Part shown: positions 57,317 through 64,000 of the stretch, in pieces | Position numbering within the stretch: position 1 is the stretch's first letter | How the letters are laid out: every line of letters starts with the position of its first letter | Assembly (NCBI RefSeq): GCF_050699935.1 | Contig: NZ_JBOHGB010000019.1 | Location: forward strand, 4,771-68,770 | Length of the DNA stretch: 64,000 nucleotides | Reading direction: 5' to 3' | Source: Actinophytocola sp050699935 | Lineage (GTDB): Bacteria > Actinomycetota > Actinomycetes > Mycobacteriales > Pseudonocardiaceae | Notes under the pieces: model-generated | Databases searched by the model: none | Told to the model about the DNA's origin: nothing | Seen by the model: only the letters and a program-made list of their open reading frames with translations | Program-made: the position numbers and the translations under genes

Positions 57317-58690
57317 TTAGTCGTCCAGCACGCTCGGGGACAGCTTCGCGGTGACCAGCCGGTAGAGCTGGCGGGGCCGGCCGGCGCCCGCGGCCCGGGC
57401 CGGCGGGACCGGCCACGCCAGACCCTCCTCGACCAGGGTGCGCAGGGTGCGCCGAGCGGTCCGGGCGCTGACGTCCAGCAGCTCGGCCACCCGCTCCGCG
57501 TCGACGACCAGCGCCTGGCCGGACCGGTCGTCCAGCGAGCTGACCAGCCGGCCGAGCAGGTCGGTGCCACGGCTCGGCTCCGCGTCGGCCGGCGTCTCGT
57601 CGGCGTGCTCGTCGGCGCGTTCGTGCAGCCGGCTGGGCAGGGACAGGACGCTGCCGTCCGGGCCGACCATCGCGGCCATACCCACGTCCAGGGCGTTCGG
57701 CTCGGTGCGGGCGCGTTCGAGCGCCGCCCGCGCGTTCGCCTCCGCGTCCCGGGCGGTGGCGCCGACCCCGAGCCCGACGTAGACGGCTACGCCGAGCTCC
57801 TGGCCGACGTGGTCGAGGAACGGGGCGACCCGGAAGCCCGACGTCACCTGCGCCACCGAGCCGACCGTGGCGATGATCAGGTAACTGTCGTCCCCCCGCG
57901 GCAGCACCGTGGCGCCCATCGTGCGGGCGACCTGCAGCAGCTCGCGGTGCAGCGCGAGGTTGAGCTCCTGCTGCCCGTAGCTGCTGGGGTCGGAGTGGCC
58001 GGACCGGGCCGCCGGGGCCAGCTCGACGACGCCGATCGCGATCTGCGACTCCTTCAGCCGGCTCCCGCTGCCCAGCAGCATCGCGGTGTTGAGCGCGATC
58101 CGCAGGGTGGCCGCCGTGGGCACCATGCGCAGCGCGGGCACCCCGGCGTCGAGCAGCCGCCGCTCCACGGTGGGCATGGTGGTCAGCGCCGCGGAGGTCG
58201 CACCCTGCCGGTAGAGCCGCTCGTGGAAGGCGTAGAACTCGCGGGCCGACCGCGGGTGCTGGTACTCGTGCACGTGCACCCCGGCCAGGTCGACGCCGAT
58301 CTCGGCGTAGGCCTCCTCGAGGTCGTGCGCCGAGATCGAGTCGACGCTGACCCGGGCCGGGTCGCAGCGGTTCCCGAGGGTTCCGCGCAGCAGCGTCGAG
58401 TACAGCGCGGCCCCGCTGACCGGCACGTAGGTCGCCGGCACCGGCAGCTCGCCGCGCTGGCGGGCGAGGTCGTAGGCCAGCGGCCCGGCGAACAGCGCCA
58501 CGTCGATCTTCGTCTCGATGTCGGCGAGCCGGTCGTAGCCCTCCTGCTCGGCGGTGTAGGCCGCGCCGACCAGCCGGAGCGGCTCGTCCAGCCGCCCGGC
58601 GACCGCGATGATCCGGTCCACCAGTTCGCGAGCCCCGATCACGCCGATCGCGATCTCCGACCGGCGGCCCGCCATGCGCCCGCGTGCCAT
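57317..58690 (-). CDS. Regulatory protein with C-terminal winged helix, family not recognised
   Basis: 457 residues. The first 370 residues contain a Rossmann-like receptor part (EIAIGVIGARELVDRIIAVA, ETKIDVALFAGPLAYDLARQ, VSVDSISAHDLEEAYAEIGV) and a GGDEF-like or cyclase-like stretch (QQELNLALHRELLQVARTMG, DSYLIIATVG, VYVGLGVGATARDAEANARA). The final 80 residues form a winged helix (VDAERVAELLDVSARTARRT, LRTLVEEGLAWPV). The ATG at 58690 has GAGGGGG four bases upstream. Being the last gene of the permease-amidohydrolase operon, it is the likely regulator of that locus. Confidence 0.65.
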   Translation of the reverse strand: MARGRMAGRRSEIAIGVIGARELVDRIIAVAGRLDEPLRLVGAAYTAEQEGYDRLADIETKIDVALFAGPLAYDLARQRGELPVPATYVPVSGAALYSTLLRGTLGNRCDPARVSVDSISAHDLEEAYAEIGVDLAGVHVHEYQHPRSAREFYAFHERLYRQGATSAALTTMPTVERRLLDAGVPALRMVPTAATLRIALNTAMLLGSGSRLKESQIAIGVVELAPAARSGHSDPSSYGQQELNLALHRELLQVARTMGATVLPRGDDSYLIIATVGSVAQVTSGFRVAPFLDHVGQELGVAVYVGLGVGATARDAEANARAALERARTEPNALDVGMAAMVGPDGSVLSLPSRLHERADEHADETPADAEPSRGTDLLGRLVSSLDDRSGQALVVDAERVAELLDVSARTARRTLRTLVEEGLAWPVPPARAAGAGRPRQLYRLVTAKLSPSVLDD

Positions 58691-58709
58691 CCGACCCCCT
58701 CGTTCGAGT

Positions 58710-59519
58710 TCAGTGCGATTGTTCATCAGAAATACCGAACAGCGTCGCCGCCGTGCCGCCGAGGATCGCCGCGCGCTCGGCGTCGCCGATCCGGGCGAAG
58801 ACCGTCCGGCCGAGCGAGTGGCGCAGGTCGATGAACGGGAAGTCGGATCCGAACACCACCTGGCCGGGCGGCAGCACGTCGACCATCCGCTCGAGGTGGT
58901 GCCCGGTGACGAAGCTGCCGCAGGTCTCCAGAACGACGTTCGGGAGTCGCGCGGCGATCTCCATCGAGACGTCGATGCCCGGCTCCGGACCGCCCGCGTG
59001 CCCGGCGAGGACGACGACGTCCGGATACCGCTCCGCCACCCGCGCCACCTGCCCGGGGTCGTCGAACGGCGAGCCGTACCAGGTGTGGCACAGCACCGGC
59101 GTCCCGGTCCGCTCGGCGTGCGCCCACACCGGCTCGTAGCGCGAACCGGTCAGCGGGTAGCCGTGCAGGTCGGCGTGCAGCTTGATGCCCACGAACCGCG
59201 GGTCGCCCGCCCACGCGGCGAGCTCGGCCTCCGGGTCGTGCCACGGGTTGATCGTGAGGTAGCCGAGCAGGCGGCCGGGGAACGCGTCGACCGCGCGCGC
59301 CGTGGCCAGGTTCCCGGCCGCCGCGTCGAGCTGCAGGCCGAGGAGGCTCGACAGCACCGCGACGTCCACCCCGCACCGGTCCATCACCGCCACCATGCCG
59401 GCCGCGTCGGCGTCCGGGATGAAGAACAGGCTGTACGGGCCGGTGTGCGCGTGCGCGTCGATCACCGTGACCCCGCGCAGCGGCCTGCGTTCCAGCACGG
59501 CCAGGGCAAGCTCACTCAC
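58710..59519 (-). CDS. Amidohydrolase (metal-dependent TIM-barrel hydrolase)
   Basis: 269 residues from GTG. The metal ligands of the amidohydrolase-2 family are visible: HxH in VIDAHAHTGPY, His in VLCHTWYG and VVLAGHAGG, and Asp in VVFGSDFPFIDLRHSLG. Members hydrolyse or decarboxylate small carboxylated rings or lactones, and some are lactonases in sugar catabolism. The next gene upstream is a degenerate relative with which it overlaps by 8 bases. Together with the ABC permeases it suggests uptake and breakdown of one compound. Confidence 0.83.
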   Translation of the reverse strand: MSELALAVLERRPLRGVTVIDAHAHTGPYSLFFIPDADAAGMVAVMDRCGVDVAVLSSLLGLQLDAAAGNLATARAVDAFPGRLLGYLTINPWHDPEAELAAWAGDPRFVGIKLHADLHGYPLTGSRYEPVWAHAERTGTPVLCHTWYGSPFDDPGQVARVAERYPDVVVLAGHAGGPEPGIDVSMEIAARLPNVVLETCGSFVTGHHLERMVDVLPPGQVVFGSDFPFIDLRHSLGRTVFARIGDAERAAILGGTAATLFGISDEQSH

Positions 59520-60384
59520 GTCGACCCCTCGCAGGCTCGGTGTCGCCGCTCGCGGTCGCCCTGTGTTGATGGTTCGCTCCGCAAGCTCCGCTCATACCCG
59601 CGCGCACCCCCGGCCGGGTCAGCAGCCGGCGCAGGTTGGCGCCGCCGATGGCGCGGACCGCCGTGTCGTCGAGGCCGGAGAGCAGCAGCCGGGTCACCGC
59701 CTCCGCGGGGTCCTGCAGCATCGCGCCGGTGCCGAACAGCAGCCGCTGCGTGCCGAACCGGCCGGCGAGCCACTCCAGACCCTGGTGGGTCGTCAGCGTG
59801 GACGTCTCGATCCACACGTTGCCGGTCCCGCCGAGCACGCCCGCGATGCGCCGCAGCGCCCGGTACCCGGTCCGGCACACCACCAGCCGCAGCTCCGGAT
59901 GGTCCGTGGCGCACGCGGTGATCTCCGTCCACGACGTCTGCTCCGCGTCGAGCAGCAGCGGCAGGCCGGCCCCGGCGAGCGCGCGCAGCAGCGGGGTCGC
60001 GTCCGGTGTGCCGAGCGACCAGCCGTGGTCGGCCGGGTACCCGCGTGCCGCGACGACGCCGGCGGCGAGCGCGCCGGCAACGAGCTCGTCCGGCTCGCCC
60101 AGCTCCCCGGTGCCGCCCGGCAACACGGCCCAGCAGGGGCGCAGCCGGCCGGATGCCGTGCCGAGCGCGTCGGTCAGCATCCGGTTGCCGGCCGCCGGGT
60201 CGTGCAGCCAGGACGCCGTGTGCCCGACGACCGCCTCGGCGATGCCGAACCGGTCCATCCACCGCAGCAGGTCGGCCGCGGTGTCGGCGCCGGTCGGGCT
60301 GTGCGGGTGCCGGCCGAGCAGCACGTTGGCGTCGGCGAGCGTGAGCCCCGGCTCGTTCTCCGGCCCGTTCCGCTCGGCCTCCAT
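59512..60384 (-). CDS. Amidohydrolase-like protein lacking the metal site
   Basis: 290 residues with the same overall order of strands as the neighbouring amidohydrolase: LADANVLLGRHPH in place of DxHxH, DRFGIAEAVVGHTASWLHDPAAGN, LPLLLDAEQTSW where a catalytic His is expected, and LLFGTGAMLQDPAEAVTRLL in place of GSDFP. The key His and Asp ligands are therefore changed. It may be a pseudoenzyme that pairs with the active neighbour. The ATG at 60384 is preferred to an earlier one at 60405. Confidence 0.68.
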   Translation of the reverse strand: MEAERNGPENEPGLTLADANVLLGRHPHSPTGADTAADLLRWMDRFGIAEAVVGHTASWLHDPAAGNRMLTDALGTASGRLRPCWAVLPGGTGELGEPDELVAGALAAGVVAARGYPADHGWSLGTPDATPLLRALAGAGLPLLLDAEQTSWTEITACATDHPELRLVVCRTGYRALRRIAGVLGGTGNVWIETSTLTTHQGLEWLAGRFGTQRLLFGTGAMLQDPAEAVTRLLLSGLDDTAVRAIGGANLRRLLTRPGVRAGMSGACGANHQHRATASGDTEPARGRRE

Positions 60385-60408
60385 GCCACCTCCGCGAGTC
60401 ACCACCGG

Positions 60409-61281
60409 TCAGCCCTTGAGCGCGCCCGACATGCCCTCGATGATGTGCCGCTGCATCAACAGGAAGAAGGCGACGACGGGGACCATCGCCAGCACCGCGC
60501 CGGCGGCCGCGGCCCGGGAATCCGCCCCGAACGTGCCGGCGAGGTAGGCGAGCCCGAGCGTGACCGGGTACGTGTCCGGGTCCTCGAGCACGACGAGCGG
60601 CCACAGGAACTGGTTCCACACGTTGACGAAGCCGAAGATCGCCAGCACCGCGAGCGTCGGCCGGACCGGTGGCAGCATCACGTGCCAGAAGATCCGCAGC
60701 TCCCCCGCACCGTCCACCCGCGCGCTGTCCGGCAGCTCCTGCGGGATCGCGGCGAACGCCTGACGAAGCAGGAACACGCCGGTCGCCGACAGCAGGCCGG
60801 GCAGGATCACGCCGGCGAACGTGTCCACCAGGTCCAGTTGGGACACCACGAGGAACCGTGGGATCAGCATCACCTCGGGCGCGAGGAACATCGTGGACAG
60901 GATCGCGTAGAACACGAACTGCCGCCCCGGGAAGCGGAAGCGGGCCAACGGGTACGCGGTCAGCGCCGAGATCACCAGGTAGGCCGGCACGGTGAACACC
61001 ACGTACAGCAACGAGTTGACCAGGTAGCGGGCGAACGGCACCGACGTCCACGCCTCGACGAGGAAGTCGGTGACCGGCGGGATCGGCAGCAGGTCGGGCG
61101 GGAACGTGTACACCGGCCGCGTGCCCGGCTTGAGCGCCGTGGCGATGAGGATCAGGAACGGGCCGACGAACACCGCCGCGATCAGCGTGAGCAGCGCGTA
61201 CCGGCCGAGCCTGCGTAGCCACGGCGGCGCCACCCGAGGCTGTCTCGTGGTGCTCGTCCGGGTACCCGTCGGGGGCGTCAT
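60409..61281 (-). CDS. ABC transporter permease (MalG-like)
   Basis: 290 residues, six membrane helices. The EAA loop is IPQELPDSARVDGAGELRIF followed by WHVMLPPVRPTLA, where the common EAA has drifted to DSA. Family wording: ALKPGTRPVYTFPPDLLP and LTAYPLARFRFPGR. It belongs to the CUT1 type of carbohydrate importers. Its start overlaps the stop of the MalF-like gene by 4 bases. No ATPase gene lies in the window; many actinomycete CUT1 systems share the MsiK ATPase encoded elsewhere. Confidence 0.9.
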   Translation of the reverse strand: MTPPTGTRTSTTRQPRVAPPWLRRLGRYALLTLIAAVFVGPFLILIATALKPGTRPVYTFPPDLLPIPPVTDFLVEAWTSVPFARYLVNSLLYVVFTVPAYLVISALTAYPLARFRFPGRQFVFYAILSTMFLAPEVMLIPRFLVVSQLDLVDTFAGVILPGLLSATGVFLLRQAFAAIPQELPDSARVDGAGELRIFWHVMLPPVRPTLAVLAIFGFVNVWNQFLWPLVVLEDPDTYPVTLGLAYLAGTFGADSRAAAAGAVLAMVPVVAFFLLMQRHIIEGMSGALKG

Positions 61282-62237
61282 CCGACCGGCTCCCCCCGGG
61301 TCAGCCGGTACTGTACGAGCGCGAAGCCGACCAGGAACAGCCAGAGCACGAGCCCGACCGCGCTCGCGTAGCCGAAGTCGAAGTGCTCGAACGCGCGCGA
61401 CCAGATGTAGAAGCCGAGCGTGGTGGTCGAGCCCTGCGGTCCGCCGCGGGTCAGCACGTAGATCGACGCGAACGACTGGGTGGCGAGGATCCCGCCGAGC
61501 ACGACGCAGACCGCGGCATACGGCCGGATCAGCGGCACCGTGATCCGGCGGAACCGGGCCCACGCGCCGGCGCCGTCCAGGGCGGCCGCCTCGTACAGGC
61601 CGGCCGGGATGGACTGGAGGCCGGCCAGGTAGATCATCATGAAGTAGCCGGCGTACTGCCACGCCTCGACCAGCACCACGGCCGGCAGCGCCCAGCTCTC
61701 GTCGAGCAGGAACTGGATCGGGGTGTCGATCACGCCCAGCCGCAGCAGCAGCCAGTTCAGCGCGCCCCTGGGGTGGAAGATGAACGTCCACGCGATGGCG
61801 ATCGCCACCATCGAGGTGACCACCGGCAGGTAGTAGACGAGCCGGAACGCGCTGATGCCGCGCAGTCGCCGGTTGACCGCGACGGCGAGCAGCAGCGGCA
61901 GCACGACCACGAGCGGCAGGAACATCGCGAGGAACAGGAGCGAGTTGCCGAACGCCTGCCAGAACTCCGGGCTCTGGGCCAGCCGCTCGAAGTTGCCCGT
62001 GCCGACGAAGCGGGGCGGGTTGACGATGTCGTAGTCGTAGAACGCGAGCTGGGCCGCGGTCACCGCCGGCCACGCGTAGAACACGCCGAAGAACACCAGG
62101 CCCGGAGCCAGGAACAGGTAGGCGACCCACCACTTCGGACCGCCCGCACCGCGTCGCCGCCCGCCCCCAGGTCGGGCGGCGAGCGCGGGCGGCCGCTCGG
62201 TGGCGGCACGGGCCAGCACTGTCACCGGCAGTGCCAT
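61278..62237 (-). CDS. ABC transporter permease (MalF-like)
   Basis: 319 residues, six membrane helices, N-terminal cytoplasmic stretch rich in Arg and Gly. EAA loop: IPAGLYEAAALDGAGAWARF then RRITVPLIRP. Typical CUT1 segments are YLFLAPGLVFFGVFYAWPAV and NSLLFLAMFLPLVVVLPLLL. It is the first gene of the leftward operon and divergent from the gene for the binding protein, an arrangement that places one regulatory region between the two halves of the transporter. Confidence 0.9.
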   Translation of the reverse strand: MALPVTVLARAATERPPALAARPGGGRRRGAGGPKWWVAYLFLAPGLVFFGVFYAWPAVTAAQLAFYDYDIVNPPRFVGTGNFERLAQSPEFWQAFGNSLLFLAMFLPLVVVLPLLLAVAVNRRLRGISAFRLVYYLPVVTSMVAIAIAWTFIFHPRGALNWLLLRLGVIDTPIQFLLDESWALPAVVLVEAWQYAGYFMMIYLAGLQSIPAGLYEAAALDGAGAWARFRRITVPLIRPYAAVCVVLGGILATQSFASIYVLTRGGPQGSTTTLGFYIWSRAFEHFDFGYASAVGLVLWLFLVGFALVQYRLTRGEPVG

Positions 62238-62289
62238 GTCCGCTGTCGTCGGCGCTGCCGGCGCGGTATTCGGTGCTCTTGACGTGCTC

Positions 62290-62318
62290 TTGACATCGTC
62301 AACCTCGCCGGGGATATG
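62290..62318 (+). promoter_or_regulatory. Likely promoter and operator of the binding-protein gene
   Basis: TTGACA (62290-62295), then 17 bases, then GATATG (62313-62318), with TATGCT overlapping at 62315-62320, gives a good -35/-10 pair. TTGAC and GTCAA (62290-62302) form a small inverted repeat over the -35 box and may be an operator. The region is AT-rich compared with the rest of the window. Confidence 0.6.
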
Positions 62319-62395
62319 CTATGGCACATATTAGCTTTTTGGTCGTCCGAAATAACCTATGGAAGCACGGTTCGACTGTCAAGAAGGAGGTCGGC

Positions 62396-63673
62396 GTGCG
62401 GTATTGGCGCCTGGCGACCAGGCTGACGACGGCATTGGTCACGACCGCGGTACTGGCCGGCTGCATCGCCGGCACCGATGACGCGGCGACCGAGCAGCAG
62501 AGTGGGCAGGTGACCGTCGAATTCTGGACGATCAACCTGAAGAAGGACTTTGGCGACTACATCCAGGGCTTGGTCGACCGGTTCGAGGCCGATCACTCCG
62601 ACATCTCCATCCGCTGGGTCGACGTGCCCGGCGAGGACATCGAGAGCAAGTTCCTCGCCGCGATCGCCTCGAAGGATGTGCCGGACGCGGTCAACATCGA
62701 GGACTACCGGGTCGACCAGTTCGGCGACAGCCTCGCCGACCTGACCCCGTACCTCGACGACAAGGAGCTCGCCTCCTACCAGGGCGCGATGGTGGATAGC
62801 CTGCGCCGGGGGGATCAGCTCAAGGCGATCCCGTGGTACAACGGCGGCGCCCCGGTGGCCGCGTACGACTCCGCGGCCCTGGCCGAGTCCGGCATCCGCA
62901 CCCTTCCCTCCACTTGGGAGGAAGCATTCAACGCTGGCCGCACCATCGCGCAGAAGACGGGTAAGTGCGCGTTCAACGCGCTGCCCACCATCGGCGTGCT
63001 GATGAGCTACGACGTGCCGCTGCTCAACGAGGACCGCACCGAGGCCGTGCTGAACAACCCGCAGGCCGTGGAGGTACTGGAGAAGTTCAAGGCCGCCTAC
63101 GACGACGGCACGATCTGCCCGGGCGCGGTCACCGAGCAGACCCGCAACCTGCCGCAGAGCCTGGAGAACGGGCTCGCCGCCGCGGCCGTGAGCGACCTGC
63201 CGTTCCTGTTGCTGAACGTGGAGACCAACGCGCCGGAGGTCTACGGGCGGCTCCAGGTCGACCGCGCGGTCACCGGGTCGAGCGGCAAGTTCGTGATCCC
63301 CGGCATGCAGTCGTTCGTCGTGCCGGAGAAGAGCGACGTGCAGGAGCAGGCGGCCGAGTTCATCAAGTGGGTCACCAGCCCGGAGAACCAGCTGGCACTG
63401 TGCAAGCTGACCACGGTATTCCCGTCCACACAGGACACGCTGAAGGATCCGTTCTTCACCGACATCGAACCGACGACGCCGGCCGACGCGGCCCGCAAGG
63501 TCGTGGTGTCCGAGCAGCAGAACGTGGTCCCCGCCGACATCGGCACCGACACCGAGCTGGACAAGGCCTACCTCGAGCGCATCCGGGGCTTCATGACCGG
63601 TGACGCCCCGGCCGCCGAGACGCTGGCCGCCGTCTCCGAGGACTGGGACGAGCTGCTGGCGGGCGCGAAGTGA
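62396..63673 (+). CDS. Extracellular solute-binding lipoprotein (carbohydrate ABC importer)
   Basis: 425 residues from GTG, with AAGGAGG five bases before. Signal peptide ends in the lipobox VLAGC. The mature part is a family 1 binding protein: VEFWTINLKKDFGDYIQGLV, KFLAAIASKDVPDAVNIEDY, TLPSTWEEAFNAGRTIAQKT, FVIPGMQSFVVPEKSDVQEQ and AAEFIKWVTSPENQLALC. It delivers a sugar or sugar-like compound to the permeases encoded divergently. The gene continues into an oxidoreductase gene with a 4-base overlap. Confidence 0.9.
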   Translation: MRYWRLATRLTTALVTTAVLAGCIAGTDDAATEQQSGQVTVEFWTINLKKDFGDYIQGLVDRFEADHSDISIRWVDVPGEDIESKFLAAIASKDVPDAVNIEDYRVDQFGDSLADLTPYLDDKELASYQGAMVDSLRRGDQLKAIPWYNGGAPVAAYDSAALAESGIRTLPSTWEEAFNAGRTIAQKTGKCAFNALPTIGVLMSYDVPLLNEDRTEAVLNNPQAVEVLEKFKAAYDDGTICPGAVTEQTRNLPQSLENGLAAAAVSDLPFLLLNVETNAPEVYGRLQVDRAVTGSSGKFVIPGMQSFVVPEKSDVQEQAAEFIKWVTSPENQLALCKLTTVFPSTQDTLKDPFFTDIEPTTPADAARKVVVSEQQNVVPADIGTDTELDKAYLERIRGFMTGDAPAAETLAAVSEDWDELLAGAK

Positions 63674-64000
63674 GCCGTGCCGGGGAGGCGGGCGGTGTGA
63701 GCGGCAGAGTGCGGATCGGCGTCGTCGGCACCGGGACGATGGGTGCCGCGTACGCGGCGGCCTTCGCCGAGCATCCGGGTGCCGAGGTCGTCGCCGTGGC
63801 GAGCCGGACCGGTGAGTCCGCCCGCCGGGTGTCCGAGCGGGTGGGCTGCCGGGCGCTCGGCAGCGCCGACGAGCTGGTCGCCGACCCGGAGGTGGACGCC
63901 GTCGTGGTGGCCACCCCGGACGACCTGCACGCGAGCATCGCGGTGGCGGCGGCGCGGGCCGGCAAGGCGGTCCTCGTCGAGAAGCCGCTCACCACGTCGG
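63670..64000 (+). CDS. Gfo/Idh/MocA-family oxidoreductase (partial, cut by window end)
   Basis: The first 110 residues are present. NAD-binding fold: RIGVVGTGTMGAAYAAAFAE, VVAVASRTGESARRVSERVG, VDAVVVATPDDLHASIAVAA and the family motif EKPLTTS. GTG at 63670 overlaps the binding-protein stop; a second GTG at 63697 lies closer to the fold. Members oxidise sugars or inositols. Its place in the operon suggests it acts on the imported compound. Confidence 0.85.
   Translation, partial: MSRAGEAGGVSGRVRIGVVGTGTMGAAYAAAFAEHPGAEVVAVASRTGESARRVSERVGCRALGSADELVADPEVDAVVVATPDDLHASIAVAAARAGKAVLVEKPLTTS

Noticed and set aside
1..64000. tRNA, rRNA, CRISPR arrays, integrase or transposase genes
   Set aside because: None was found by reading both strands; there is no spaced direct-repeat array and no protein with integrase or transposase motifs.

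Overview
The window looks like chromosome of a high-GC actinomycete, most likely of the order Pseudonocardiales. Almost every third codon position is G or C. There are Lsr2 and WhiB proteins, F420-type and DUF574-type proteins, many GTG starts and many 4-base ATGA/GTGA overlaps. The halogenase at 37.4 kb resembles those of Amycolatopsis glycopeptide producers. The genus is an inference from these traits. No rRNA, tRNA, CRISPR array or complete insertion sequence was seen.

Layout. 0-1.7 kb: a broken LuxR-type regulator abutting a membrane-protein fragment, then a pentapeptide-repeat protein. 1.8-9.0 kb: a tightly coupled six-gene operon for a membrane complex built like hydrogenase-4/complex I. 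Its large subunit has lost all four nickel-ligand cysteines, so it is an energy-converting-hydrogenase-related (Ehr-like) complex, not a hydrogenase. 9-21.5 kb: acyl-CoA synthetase, S26 peptidase, truncated globin, FAD oxidase, core-MetE-type methyltransferase, secreted phospholipase A2, a transmembrane Ser/Thr kinase with an outside CBM2-like domain, VOC protein, DUF574 methyltransferase, patatin, TetR, serine hydrolase and Lsr2. 21.5-37 kb: cupin, DUF2330, WhiB, a DUF1800/DUF1501 pair, two two-component systems, dihydroxy-acid dehydratase, SDR/cupin pair, anti-sigma-like ATPases and an HxlR regulator. 37.4 kb: an orphan flavin-dependent halogenase. 39-42.9 kb: CBS protein and divergent ion transporter, F420-type reductase, CopC-like protein and MsrA.

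42.9-53.6 kb is a molybdenum/tungsten redox island: MobA-MoaD fusion, aldehyde:ferredoxin oxidoreductase, NuoG-like formate dehydrogenase alpha subunit, NuoE-NuoF fusion, MoeA and a MoeA-binding-protein fusion. After it come a decayed ArsR-ArsN1 gene, a GNAT enzyme, a membrane-anchored universal stress protein, a GAF-ANTAR regulator, and a divergent ABC-uptake/amidohydrolase locus that runs off the right end with a Gfo/Idh/MocA oxidoreductase.

The most striking link is a 92-base intergenic element, 80% identical in its two copies. It lies inside the Ehr-like operon (5223-5314) and inside the formate dehydrogenase operon (48727-48818). It has unusual base composition, a ribosome binding site and start codon in front, an open frame through it, and a possible hairpin-pseudoknot. 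It suggests the two redox systems, 43 kb apart, may be co-regulated or were visited by the same translatable mobile element. A second, palindromic repeat family occurs five times at gene ends.
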